Origin: Didymodactylos carnosus
Lineage: Eukaryota; Rotifera; Eurotatoria; Philodinida; Philodinidae
Length of the DNA stretch: 25,146 nt
Direction: 5' to 3'
Assembly (NCBI GenBank): GCA_905250885.1
Contig: CAJNOQ010002292.1
Span: forward strand, 1-25,146
Below the pieces are notes generated by a model, which was not told the origin of the DNA, searched no databases, and worked only from the letters and a program-made list of their open reading frames with translations. Position 1 is the first letter of the stretch. Each line of letters starts with the position of its first letter. Position numbers and translations under genes: made by a program. Shown one piece after another: positions 1 through 9,738 of the stretch.

Positions 1-764
1 GTTAAGTTTCCATAAAGTATTTTATTTAAAAATTCTTGACAAAATGATGAATTGATATCAGTTCGCAATCCCCACATTCCTGCTAGCATAGGAACATCAT
101 GATCTGGATGATCGCGCATGGCATGAAATGATTTATTTGTCAATAACCATTGTTGAACAGCGGCGAGTTCTCGATATGTTAGAAGTGAATCTAAATCTCG
201 ACTATTTATTATTTTCACAAATACATCACCAACTGGTAAAAATCGCCATATTTTTGGTGGAATAGTTTCAGTTAAATCATTATATTTTAACAGTGAACTA
301 ACATTACAAAAGTCAACATTGTAATGTTTACACTCTATTGAACAGGCGATGGACGAAACAATTGTAGAATCATGATAAACGCGTAATATCCAATCGGGAT
401 AAATTGTATACATATCAGATATGAGATCATTCAATAAATCAATTGTTTTATCAAGCGAAAATCTTGCACTCTCTTTTGGTCCAAATAAACTAATTGATAT
501 AATTTTCTGATTCGGACCACGTATCGTAGAGTATTCGTTGCATAGTGATGTTTTACTTGGATCTTGACGATGATATGACCGTGTTATTTTTCTCGTACAA
601 TTACAATTTAATCTTTTGTAGAAGAAAGATTCATTAGTATCGTTCTTACCTATAGTTAACGGTCTGAAAAAATGAACTTTTTCAAATATCCATATTGTTC
701 CACAAACATTTAATACGATTGATAAAATTACGATAATGTTTCGAATAGCTTTTGATTGTCGCAT
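1..764 (-). CDS. Partial type II membrane protein, glycosyltransferase-like (5' part, runs off window)
   Basis: An uninterrupted minus-strand frame runs from the ATG at 764-762 to the window edge, giving 254 codons with no stop. Residues 9-27 form one hydrophobic segment after a short basic N-terminus, as in a Golgi/ER type II anchor. A cysteine pair (CNC, 54-56) and an N-glycosylation sequon (NDT, 41-43) lie in the presumed lumenal stalk. The folded part carries IWRFLPVGD (172-180), SRDLDS (188-193) and HAMRDHPDHDVPMLAGMWG (214-232). I recognise this combination from uncharacterised invertebrate proteins that resemble nucleotide-sugar transferases; SRDLDS may be a metal-binding DxD-type motif, but that is inference. 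The 3' end is missing, so completeness cannot be judged. Codons are unbroken, and no frameshift or intron is seen in this part. Confidence 0.72.
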   Translation of the reverse strand, partial: MRQSKAIRNIIVILSIVLNVCGTIWIFEKVHFFRPLTIGKNDTNESFFYKRLNCNCTRKITRSYHRQDPSKTSLCNEYSTIRGPNQKIISISLFGPKESARFSLDKTIDLLNDLISDMYTIYPDWILRVYHDSTIVSSIACSIECKHYNVDFCNVSSLLKYNDLTETIPPKIWRFLPVGDVFVKIINSRDLDSLLTYRELAAVQQWLLTNKSFHAMRDHPDHDVPMLAGMWGLRTDINSSFCQEFLNKILYGNL

Positions 765-835
765 AGATCTTCATTAACAGTAGATTAGAATACAATACCA
801 ATAACCTTCTTAAGTGAATAATAATATAAAATATA

Positions 836-2004
836 AGGTGCACGTAATTCGAAGTTTCCACATCATTTTATTTTTAATTCAAACACACATATAGCTGGAT
901 AGTCAGGAAGCCAAGGATCACGAACAGGCAAACAAGATAACATTCGGAATCAGTGTGAAAAATTCAATACAGAACACTACCTTTTATGATTCCAGCCTTA
1001 CACTGTGGTTTTGGGCGAAATTTTTTATGAAAGAGTCTCAAACTGCGAGAAGTCATCTTACAAGCCTATCTCGTCCTTGGGATTACAAGATAGAGCCTTC
1101 GTTCTTATGCTCTTGGAAGCGCCTTGACACGCAGAATAAAAGTACGTTCTCTGTTTTCAAAATTCCTTTTCGTTGCTGAGAAAAGTGGACTCTATTGGGA
1201 AAAATGGAAATTCTGACAGTAATTCGCAATTTTCTCCGTCAGAACTTAACTTTATAAAATAAATATCATATTTGGAATCAGCGTCAAAAATTGAGTCGAA
1301 TGATATATATTTCAAAATTTTTCATTGTTTTTTATTTTTTTATGAAAATCTCAGTAATTCTTCGACGCGAAAATTCAAAAAAAATTAAGTTGATCGAATA
1401 GGATAAAGAAGCACATCATTCGACTCAACTTTTGACGCTGACTCCAAATATGATATTTATTTTATAAAGTTAAGTTCTGACGGAGAAAATTGCGAATTAC
1501 TGTCAGAATTTCCATTTTTCCCAGTAGAGTCCACTTTTCTCAGCAACGAAAAGGAATTTTTGAAAAACAGAGAACGTACTTTTATTCTGCGTGTCAAGGC
1601 GCTTCCAAGAGCATAAGAACGAAGGCTCTATCTTGTAATTCCAAGGACGAGATAGGCTTGTAAGATGACTTCTCGCAGTTTGAGATCCTTTCATAAAACT
1701 TCGCCCAAAACCGCAGTGTAGGGCTGGAATCATAAAAGGTAGTGTTCTGTATTGAATTTTTCACACTGATTCCGAATGTTATCTCGTTTGCCTTCCAAAG
1801 GTTTGGAGAACTGAGATATTACATTTTTTTGAAAAGTTGTGATTTTTCAGAAAAAGAACACCTCACAATGTTTTTTCTCCATGAAGAAGTGGACCAGAGA
1901 GGTTAAAAAGGACATATTTGTGATCCTTGGCTTCCTGACTATCCAGCTATATGTGTGTTTGAATTAAAAATAAAATGATGTGGAACTTCGAATTGCGTGC
2001 ACCT
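836..2004. mobile_element. Long-armed foldback element, family A, flanked by TA
   Basis: The sequence from 836 to about 1307 reappears as its reverse complement from about 1413 to 2004, leaving a ~105-bp central spacer. The termini read AGGTGCAC on the left and GTGCACCT on the right, each next to TA (834-835 and 2005-2006). That fits the TA target duplication of the Tc1/mariner superfamily, but TA is short and self-complementary, so this is suggestive only. The right arm carries about 120 extra bases (1797-1918) absent from the left arm. No transposase is encoded; the short frames in both arms are mirror images of each other and not genes. The arms are still highly similar, so the copy is relatively young. 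A diverged relative lies at 18803-19265. Confidence 0.85.
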
Positions 2005-2239
2005 TACTGACATTCTAATTTTAATAATCAGAAACTTATCACTGATAATCTTCCAGAAAGGAAATTGGTTTCTTACCCTGTCAAAAAAAATGTCTCGATA
2101 AACCATCTTGATGGCTTCAAAATGCACTCATGGTACGTAATGAAGGCATGCTAGATGCATTTTTCCATCTGTTTTACTGTTAGTCGCCTAGATGTCTTAA
2201 CAAAACATGTTTAGATCGTTGTCTTTTTCTGATAAAAAT

Positions 2240-2970
2240 AACCTATGATTTAAAAGTAATTGAACAAATGTCGAGTATTATTTCTACGTGTTCCTGATGT
2301 ACTGGTAAGTTAATTATTTTTCCGTTGGAAAGAGCAACGTCTGAAGTTCAACAAACCTAGAAAACCAAACTTTTAGTGATTGAGTTTGAGTGAGAAAAGC
2401 TTTGAACCTGAAACATCATCAAATAAGCTTTTGTACAGTGCCTTTTTCTTTATTTCTTCACTGTAGCCTAAAAGAGAAAGCTTTTCTGAAAGCCAAATAG
2501 ATGAGAATGTCGCTCGCGCAAAACTCTATCGATCCTTCTACTTTCGACAATCTTCCAGTAATTCGTTGGTAGTAATAGTAGTCCAACAGTAACGATTAAT
2601 GTGTTCTAAAACTAATGAAAACTGTGATAAATTCTGGTTGAACGATGGATCGAAAGATAACTGAAAAGAGAGATCAAAATACTTCTGGTTTCTATAACTG
2701 CATAATTTCAAACGTTCTCTGTTATTCGAAAATAATACATTTGATGAGAGAGATGGTTATGAGACGGCAGAAGTTACAAGAGCTTTTCTCGTAACCTTTG
2801 GTATTTAAATTTTTTCTCATTCAAACGCAACCATTACAAGTTTGCTTTTCAATGTTTTTTGAAGTTCAGACGTTACTCTTCCAACGGAAAAAGAATTAAC
2901 TGTCCAACACGTCAGAAACTTGTAGAAATAATGCTCGACATTTGTCCAATTACTTCTGAATCGTAAGTTA
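2240..2970. repeat. Diverged foldback (inverted repeat) element
   Basis: Sequence at about 2243-2352 matches the reverse complement of about 2870-2968, including the shared blocks GTAATTG-ACAAATGTCGAG and TTTTTCCGTTGGAA. Weaker similarity continues inward to about 2450 and 2780. The arms differ at many positions and by small indels, so the copy is older than the element at 836-2004. No coding potential or clear target duplication was found. Confidence 0.7.
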
Positions 2971-4143
2971 GCTTAGGTGGTTTCAATTGACATTACTAAT
3001 GCATCAAAAAGACACAAAGCGCCAGCTACAGCCAAGACATTTAGCCACCCATAAAGTACGGATAATTCATGTAGTCACATTTAATGCCGTTTTCGTATTT
3101 TCTATGGCACTTTTTGACACAAGATCGTAGAAACTTGATCAGCATCTCATTTTGTGGAGAATTGAAGGGGCTGTCCAATGATATGGTTGAAAAACTTTAA
3201 AAAAATATAAGAACAGCTATTATCTTTTTTTCTTCTCTTTCCTTTCGATTGGTTGTGCGTATATTTATCGTTCTACAAGTTCGATCAAAGCCGCCGGAAA
3301 ATGACGAAGATGCATTTTTCCGCTGCGAGGGTAAAATGACTATAACTTTTTTTCTAGAAGAGCTAGAGACTTGCGGTTTTCACGATTTGGTTTAGCTTGC
3401 TAAGCTCAATAATATGAGGTAGGTCTCGTTACTATGGGACATAACAAAAAAGAAAAACTTTTATGTTATCATGGAAATATTCATCCATCTTTTGGCCCAA
3501 ATGATAGTACCCGAGATGAGTTTAGGCGATACTCACGTTATAGTTCAAGAAATAAAATTAATTGAAGATTATCTATTTCTACTTTTTATCCCAACTGATA
3601 CAAAAAATGTTCAGAATTAGTGAATGGCAAGCTAATTCTAGAATAGATATGTCTAGGTTTGAAATATCGGGCTACCAGTACCACTGTTCACGAAAAAGTT
3701 TAGTGTCCTATGCCAGTATACATCTACACTTTGATGAAAAGAAGTGTTCTACTGAGAACTTTTTTATCCAATCACAAAATGTTGGTCAAACAGGCGGAAA
3801 GTCTCTTTGACCAAAAGACAATATTGGAGATTATTGTCTTTGACTACTGTCCCATAGTCTATTGAATAGTGCATAAAAGGAAAAGAATGAAGATAAGATC
3901 AAAAGTAAGGAAAGTAGAAGCGGTACCTTTGTTCTCTGCAGAAAAACAAGCAATGCAAAAGAAAAACAAGAGAATAGAACAGCAAATACCACCCGAAATA
4001 ATCTCACGGCTAAGAAGATGTCATCGAACCAGAAAAAATAGAGACAAAGCGTGATGGTTCTCGAAGATGTTTTGAGATAGATGTCTGTCGAAACAATTTC
4101 CGCATGAATGTCCTTTGATATTTTGCAATGAATAGAAACTCAA
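2971..4143. other. Non-coding stretch with short hairpins, no supported gene
   Basis: No frame here looks like a real protein; the longest are compositionally simple. It holds a small hairpin at 3293-3322, a recurring motif (AGAGACTTGCGGTTTTC near 3366), a TTGGTCAAA/TTTGACCAA hairpin at 3782-3813 and a GACAATA/TATTGTC hairpin at 3817-3840. The block ACTATGGGACA near 3431 recurs inverted near 3848, so 3425-3865 may be a badly eroded foldback. Confidence 0.5.
3212..3275 (+). repeat. Direct repeat, copy 1, downstream of the DUF2985 gene
   Basis: A pyrimidine-rich block starting AACAGCTATTATCTTTTTTT and ending near TATTTATCGT. A very similar block in the same orientation lies at 4899-4960, so the pair brackets the DUF2985 gene. 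Confidence 0.65.
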
Positions 4144-4779
4144 TCAATTATTCACTATTTTTATCGTGTCTTGTTCCTGCTTTGCCCGTTTCTTCGTTTT
4201 CCACTTCTGCACGAACTGTATCAGGCCACCCAATGCTCCGGAGCATATTCCTAGTCCAACAAACATGCCCACTAGCCATGGCGGCCTAGTATTCATATTC
4301 ATGTACCACATGCACGTGGCCATGCCAATTTGAAATAAAGAATTGGCTATAAAGCTCCACACGACAATACGAATCCAGAGAAGCCTAGTTGTGTATGAAT
4401 GACGTCGAAGAAGTTTATGGCGATGCTTCGATGTGAGAAGTTGGTAGAGATCGCGTATTCGCCAAGGGATGAGACCTAGGCCAGTGACACAGAAGAGACC
4501 GTTTAGTATTTGAGAGTCGATTTCGATCCAGATTTTGCGTGTACTTTCGTCGGGCATGGTCTTGTTTGCGCCGCCTACCAGGATAAGAAACAGCATTCCA
4601 CCCCAGGCCACAATATTGAGTACATAGATGATGATGAAAGTTATTCGAAACCATTTGAAGAATGAAGAGGCCAGAAACAATTGGCAAGAGTTTTGATCAT
4701 CCTTCGGTTTGGATACTGATAACTGATCCGGATCGATCGGGATAGAGGTATTATTGTCCACGACAGAGTTGCTAGTCAT
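4144..4779 (-). CDS. DUF2985 family multi-pass membrane protein
   Basis: An intact single-exon gene of 211 residues, ATG at 4779. The block IWIEIDSQILNGLFCVTG (residues 83-100), followed by GLIPWRIRDLYQLL (102-115), is the hallmark of the fungal DUF2985 family as I know it. I see four hydrophobic segments at about 43-70, 88-106, 133-160 and 167-190, a basic loop (116-132) and a basic tail (192-200), so it is an integral membrane protein. The molecular role of DUF2985 is not known. The family is best known from fungi, and the lack of introns next to intron-bearing neighbours is compatible with horizontal acquisition, though a phylogeny would be needed. Just 5' of the ATG the minus strand reads GTAAGT, like a splice donor, but there is no room for an intron before the start. 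The downstream flank has no perfect AATAAA close to the stop. Confidence 0.85.
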   Translation of the reverse strand: MTSNSVVDNNTSIPIDPDQLSVSKPKDDQNSCQLFLASSFFKWFRITFIIIYVLNIVAWGGMLFLILVGGANKTMPDESTRKIWIEIDSQILNGLFCVTGLGLIPWRIRDLYQLLTSKHRHKLLRRHSYTTRLLWIRIVVWSFIANSLFQIGMATCMWYMNMNTRPPWLVGMFVGLGICSGALGGLIQFVQKWKTKKRAKQEQDTIKIVNN

Positions 4780-4898
4780 TGTGTATATTCAGACAGGTGA
4801 ACTTACGTTTTGAAACTGACGACATTCTATGCTTCTAGAGAAAATTGAGCGAGTAAATATTTAGTTTAGGTTACTCATTCTATGTAAGTTGAATATAA

Positions 4899-4960
4899 AA
4901 CAGCTATTATCTTTTTTTCTTCTTTTTCTTTTCGGTTGTTTGTGTGTGTATTTATCGTCA
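4899..4960 (+). repeat. Direct repeat, copy 2, upstream of the DUF2985 gene
   Basis: Matches 3212-3275 in the same orientation over about 60 bp, beginning with the identical AACAGCTATTATCTTTTTTT and ending at TATTTATCGT. It lies about 120 bp 5' of the DUF2985 start codon. Confidence 0.65.
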
Positions 4961-5585
4961 TCAACCACGATATTCTTCTGTTCGTATGTTACTGAGTAAC
5001 TATTTTGCTCTGTACAAGTACGACGCCAAACTAAAAATTGAATGGCAATTATTAATATTAATGAGTTTTCGTACGATATTTGCGTTAGTATAATAGCTGA
5101 AAGTTATGAATCTGTGATGCGAACTCGTGCACATCTCTATCTTGGTTGTATCAACATAAACGTTTCCAGTACTAGTTATCTTAAAGACGTTAATAGCTAG
5201 AAATGAATATAGGTCGGAAGAGGGATCGTTTTAATAAAGACTAATTTCAAAGTTTTCAACCAATTACCTTTTGGAAATCAAACTTCGATCAATCCTGATT
5301 CTGATATTAATATTTCAAATCAGCGGTATTGATTTATGATAGATTGAGAGCGAATGTTTTTGGTTTGCCTCCTCGGCAATAGTCTGAGGTGTACTCTACA
5401 ATTAGCCTATGCTTCACTAAAAGTCGACTAACACTTGGTAACCTTCCCGGTCACTCAAATTTATGCATGCGCAACCAAACAATTAAAATTGAATTATCTG
5501 TCCTTTTCGCGAAACGCGAGCGTATACTGTGCTGATTACAAATCAAGCATGGGCGAGTCCGGACTGGAGATTTTTTCGAAGGACT

Positions 5586-5619
5586 CGGACTCGAATTTGA
5601 GCTTTGTATTTCGAGTCCG
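5586..5619. repeat. Perfect 10-bp hairpin with GAGTCC motif
   Basis: CGGACTCGAA at 5586-5595 and TTCGAGTCCG at 5610-5619 are exact reverse complements around a 14-nt loop. The related palindrome AGTCCGGACT lies 20 bp upstream at 5556-5565. Clusters like this often sit inside transposon ends, but no element boundaries are visible. Confidence 0.6.
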
Positions 5620-5863
5620 ACCTATTCAACTTTTAGCACAAATGAATGGAAAAAAATGACAAGCGGAATACCAACACCTTCTGTATCACAAGAAATTGAA
5701 AATTTTGTTCAAAAGACGGACATAAAAAGTAACCTTATTTTCGAAAAATCAAATATCTATCCCGGGCTCACTAAATTAAAAAAGAGAAGTAAATCACACT
5801 CAAAAAGGAATTTAAAAGATTTCTCTCAATTCCACCCATATCACATTCATTTATTTATTTTAG

Positions 5864-6079
5864 TTACACATGAAAAAATTCTCGAATCTCGTGATACTTC
5901 ATAAGTTTCTGTTACAGAGTAAAAAACCTACTGATTTACTTTATCCAACACTTTTTCAACTTCAAGTTTTATTGTCGCATCTTCTTGTAAAATTAGAGCT
6001 TATAAATAATTTATATACCAGAGCTGCTGAATCTGCTTGTTTGCTCCGACGGTCGTCGGGGGAAAACTTATTGATTTAG
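5864..6079 (+). other. Possible terminal exon of an unrecognised helical protein
   Basis: A pyrimidine-rich tract ending in TTTTAG at 5863 looks like a splice acceptor. It opens a frame that runs 71 codons to a TAG at 6077-6079. The peptide is rich in leucine with regularly spaced hydrophobics (for example LVILHKFLLQ and LSHLLVKLELINNLY), as in an alpha-helical repeat protein. I do not recognise the family. No convincing upstream exon was found, although another frame over 5656-5904 is open just upstream. It may be a relic. Confidence 0.25.
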
Positions 6080-6353
6080 GAAAATCTTTTGACAAACTGA
6101 AACATCTTTTTGCAAATATACTGCAAAAAGACATTCTGTTCGTGCATCGAAAAATTTTCCAGTTTCACAGGTAGATTCTGCACCTATGTTATATACTTTC
6201 CTATTATGAATTTAGTGATAAGAAAGACAGAAGATGACGGATTTGTTTTTCCATAGTTAACTTTTATCATTTTCTCTCAGTAGATACATGTCAACTATGA
6301 AATAAAATGATTCTTTGCGACGTGATCAGCTGAATCACGGTCTAAAAACAAGA

Positions 6354-6391
6354 CTTTAACTGTTTATACTTAAAAGTATAAACAGTTAAAG
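6354..6391. repeat. Perfect palindrome, left copy
   Basis: CTTTAACTGTTTATACTT, then AA, then its exact reverse complement. The DNA could extrude as a cruciform, or a transcript could form an 18-bp hairpin. Confidence 0.95.
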
Positions 6392-6596
6392 ATCGATGTG
6401 AATATTAGTTTTAAAAAACTGTAATAAAAAACAGAAAAATTCTAAGATTATCCGAAAGAATCAGTGTCATATTTGTATTAGTTAAAATCGTGAAACAAAA
6501 GGATGAATGATTTGTTGACAATGGGTTGAAAACTGATGACATTTAACGTTAAATATTCGTTTTTTTCCTGATACTAAAACTAAAATTCGCATCGAC

Positions 6597-6634
6597 CTTT
6601 AACTGTTTATACTTTTAAGTATAAACAGTTAAAG
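6597..6634. repeat. Perfect palindrome, right copy
   Basis: Same 18-bp stems as at 6354-6391, with TT at the centre, exactly as expected of an inverted duplicate. Confidence 0.95.
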
Positions 6635-6737
6635 GCTTGTTTTTAGGCCATGATTCACAGTGAAGTAAAGCGCAAACAACGATGAGTGTTAAAAATCTGC
6701 TTTCTGACAGTTTCCAGCCGATTGATTAAAAGTCATT

Positions 6738-6800
6738 TTTTTTGTCATGCAGTAAACAGGCTATGTATGAGTTATTAAATGCCAATTTTTGTCGTCTGAG
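6738..6800 (+). repeat. Direct repeat, copy 1
   Basis: Shares GCTATGTATGAGT-ATTAAATG and the following TTTTTGT block with 7038-7101, 300 bp away in the same orientation. Copy spacing and similar upstream T-rich sequence suggest a ~300-bp duplicated unit. Confidence 0.6.
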
Positions 6801-7037
6801 TTGATTCTTCTTTCCGGCTAAGCGGCGCTGTGTTTTTACTAAAGAAACCGAATACTGGTGAAATCTCAGTGTCAGTAATTTTTACACTTTCTGGAAGCTG
6901 AATACCATCTAGATTTAATTGAACTTCACACGACAGCAAGTCATGAATAGGACTTTCGAGAGGCTTCAAAACGTTTTCTTGTCAGGTTCTAGAACAAAAC
7001 GTAGTAGAAGACAGTTTTTCGAGGGTTAATAGTCAGT

Positions 7038-7101
7038 TTTTTCGTTGTCCAATAAAGGAGCTATGTATGAGTAATTAAATGTCAGTTTTTGTTGATCTGA
7101 A
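7038..7101 (+). repeat. Direct repeat, copy 2
   Basis: Second copy of the block at 6738-6800. It ends shortly before the decayed mariner transposase, so the pair may derive from transposon end sequence. Confidence 0.6.
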
Positions 7102-7149
7102 ATGCGACTATAAAATGCGAATAAAAGTGTGAAATACGATCCATTCAAC

Positions 7150-7658
7150 GCGGTTTTGTAGTCACCTATCCCGAGTTGATAGCTTGAACAAGTTCGTTCC
7201 AAATGCTATAGTCTGAAGGTTCAAATCGGACGAATTCGTTGGCCAACCCTATTTCGGTATCAACGATGGAACATTTCCCATCGTTGATGATTGCCACATT
7301 TGAGAGCAATTGGAAGAACTTCTCTGATGTATCTTTCGTGGTTCACCGCCCCTTTATCTAAAAGAACAAGCGTTGTTCAAACTTCGCTGTATGCCCCGAG
7401 TCAAACCATAACTTTTACTGGAAAATTATTGTTTTGTTTGACTCTACCTTTCTTTTCTGCTGCTCGATGACAACTGCCCATATATTCGATTATTCTGAAC
7501 GTTATGTATGCTATCCACATCGAGCTGTAGATACGACCTAGCGACGTGCGCAAGACTTCAGTAAGGAGTGGACCAAACCTTCTTTTTGGCCAAAGAAAAC
7601 AGTAGAGAGCATAGTCGGCATAGCTTTTAGGTGATCCTGTTACACGTAGTCCACTCAT
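7150..7658 (-). pseudogene. Decayed Tc1/mariner-type transposase fragment
   Basis: Reading the minus strand from about 7500 downward gives AAEKKGRVKQNNNFPVKVMV, a TGA, then LGAYSEV, another stop and LVLLDKGAVNHERYIREVLP. This is the central DDE region of Tc1/mariner-like transposases as I know it. About 60 bases on, WPTNSSDLN appears in one frame and SDYSIWNELVQAI in the next, matching the WPPNSPDLNPxDYxxW motif that contains the second catalytic aspartate. There are at least three stops and a frameshift. The segment normally bearing the middle catalytic Asp and the QDG...PH motif is missing; a perfect 11-bp hairpin (7259-7288) sits there instead. The upstream part (7500-7658) is open but not recognisable. 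It cannot make an active transposase. Confidence 0.8.
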
Positions 7659-8164
7659 TTCAACACTATTCTCTATTCACATCGAGATACATTTATATGA
7701 AAGAATACAGCTTTTATAGATATTTTTTGAAATATTCGTTTAGATTTATGTAGTTTCCTATACCTCCAACTACATTTTTTTCGAAAACATCCGTTGACTT
7801 TTAATTGAAACAAGTATGTTAATCATCCAATGTGTCATTACTATATTTAGTTTAAACCGCCAGTAATAAAGATTGCTATATACTTCTTCAAACTTTATTA
7901 ACAGAATATCTTATCTTGCTCACCCATCTTCATCGGGTATACTGGACCTGTAGTTTTTCAGAAAATAATTTAAGTTTAGTCTGGTTTTTTTGCTCCATGT
8001 TTTAAAGTTTAATAAAATTTTTAGATCTCTATATATAACCTCGGTTTTGATGTCAATCGATAGAGGACATCAAGATGTATCTACAAAAAAGTTGGTCAAG
8101 CTTTAACTGAATTATTTCGCTTTGATCTGCCCGATGGCATTTTGGAGCAAGAAGTATTTTTAAA
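7659..8164. other. AT-rich, no gene seen
   Basis: No coding sequence is supported. Near 8053-8075 the block GATAGAGGACATCAAGATGT resembles the outer part of the foldback arms at 8548 and 9093, so this may be the left end of a larger compound element spanning about 8050-9115. Confidence 0.45.
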
Positions 8165-8475
8165 AACACCTTGAACCAAATTTCGCACGAAGGAAGCATT
8201 TTCAAGGAACAGTATGGGTACAGAAGCTGTTCAGAATCAGATTCCCTGGAATATGAACAAAAGATTTTTCAAAATTCATTAAACTCAAGTTTTAAATTGA
8301 AAACACGTTTTTTAAAATTTTAAAATTAGTAAAATTTAATTTAAAAGTCCAGTTCAACGAATGTTGAAAAATCCTTCATTCATATTTCAGGGAATCTAAT
8401 TCTGAACAACTTGCGTACACACACTTTCCCTTGAAAATACTTCCTTTAAGCGAAATTTGGTTCAGGATGTTGTGA
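8165..8475. repeat. Foldback element with ~130-bp arms
   Basis: About 8165-8295 matches the reverse complement of about 8344-8475, sharing for example TGAACCAAATTTCGC, AAGGAAG-ATTTTCAAGG and AGATTCCCTG. The spacer is ~50 bp of A/T-rich sequence. A short minus-strand frame over 8376-8558 is only the arm read through and is not a gene. Confidence 0.8.
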
Positions 8476-8544
8476 AAATATTTTCGCTTACCTAAAAAAT
8501 AGAGAAAATTTTTAATTTTTAATTTTGTTGTCAAATTTTTCCGG

Positions 8545-9115
8545 TTTGTAGAGGACACTTCGAAGTATATGTTCTGAAGTTTTTTCGGCTTAGGGACATT
8601 GTTTGGCTGAGAAAAAAATTAATAACTTGAAAAAATATTGTTAAATTTGTGAGCGCCGGAGTGTTATAAAAAAATTCTAATGAATGAATTGGATTCTAAA
8701 ATTCTACTAGCCGATCTTGTAGCTTGTGAAATTCTCTGTCAGGTGAGGTATAGCTTAAACTCTTTTGTTCAGTCCTTATTTTGCAAACGGAACTGTAAGC
8801 TAGTAGAGTAGGCTAAATTAACGTCAATTAGTGCTAATTAGTCAATAACAGGAAAGAAAGAACAAAACTTTTTACATATTTTCTCGTAGTAAATATTCTT
8901 CACACATTTCTCTATCGATCTAGACAAGAACCAAGTTTTTATGATAAATGGAAAATAGGCAGGAATTCTTTTAATAATAGTCGCTTGTTTAAAAAATTAA
9001 CAATGTTTTTTAAAGTAATTAATTTTTTTCTCAGCCACATAATGTCAGTAAGCCGAGAAAACTTCAGAATATATACATCAAAGTATCCTCTACAAACTGG
9101 GAACATTGGGCGAAA
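8545..9115. repeat. Second foldback with ~110-bp arms
   Basis: About 8545-8650 matches the reverse complement of about 8998-9105; both arms carry GTTTGTAGAGGA, TATATTCTGAAG-like and GGCTGAGAAAAAAATTAAT blocks. The ~340-bp interior has no gene but holds a TCTACTAGC/GCTAGTAGA hairpin and a repeat shared with 12139-12179. The outer arm sequence also resembles 8053-8075. Confidence 0.8.
8712..8748 (+). repeat. Interspersed repeat fragment (pairs with 12139-12179)
   Basis: Carries the core GAAATTCTCTGTCA preceded by TTGTAGC. The reverse complement of 12139-12179 has the near-identical core GGAATTCTCTGTCAAGCG preceded by TTGTAGC. Confidence 0.55.
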
Positions 9116-9738
9116 ATCTAAATGGGGGAACCCTCCTTGATAGAATTAGAAAAGAGCAATAAAATAATTAGAAATTAAATAAAAATTTACATGTATAGAA
9201 TTTCCAATCACAATTACTGTTTGATCACAAATAATCAAGAAACTCCAATAGGCTCTTATTGCTCGTTATCATATTTTCAATAATAAAATCATTAGAATAA
9301 AATCTAATTAAAAAAAGAAATCCAAACACACTCAGACAAGAAAAATAATATAAAACCTTAAAATGGTGATGGCACAAACGAATGTGTAGGAGTTATTTCT
9401 TCCAAATGAATAAAAGTTAACCCGGTTGATAGTTCACCTCGATCGACAACCTTAAAACACGTTACTGGCAACAATAAAATTTCATTTTCAATCTTATAAT
9501 GCGGAATGTTCTTTGATTCGTTTACCGTTTCTACATTGGATACTAAAAAATGTTCGTATACCTTCTTTACCAAAAAACAGTGGTGATTCTAATGTTTTTA
9601 TTGATTCTGTACAAGAACTAAAATCTCATCATACTTTCTCTTGATCCGCTGATTCATAATTCTCACTTAAATTCAATTTGACACTATGCCAAACTATTTT
9701 TTGAAACGATGATAATTTATAAAACGCAGTAATAAGTA

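Larger units (their letters stand above)
4961..6327. other. No firm gene; hairpins and one possible exon
   Basis: No recognised protein is encoded. The region contains the GAGTCC-type hairpins around 5556-5619, a possible terminal exon at 5864-6079 and a small hairpin (CTTTTTGCA/TGCAAAAAG) near 6103-6127. Frames over 5435-5904 are open but resemble nothing I know. Confidence 0.45.
6328..6658. repeat. Foldback with a perfect 38-bp palindrome nested in each arm
   Basis: The left arm (about 6328-6420) matches the reverse complement of the right arm (about 6565-6658) with scattered mismatches. Inside each arm is a perfect palindrome (6354-6391 and 6597-6634) with 18-bp stems and a 2-nt centre, AA in one and TT in the other. 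The inner palindromes are better preserved than the surrounding arm sequence. No protein is encoded. Confidence 0.85.

Noticed and set aside
955-1733. Two similar short proteins encoded on opposite strands (955-1179 and 1503-1733)
   Set aside because: They are the two arms of one foldback read inwards, so similarity is due to the inverted repeat, not to paired genes.
3869-4054. Short Lys/Arg-rich open frame that could pass as a small basic protein
   Set aside because: Composition follows the local A/G-rich DNA; no family resemblance, no splice or start context.
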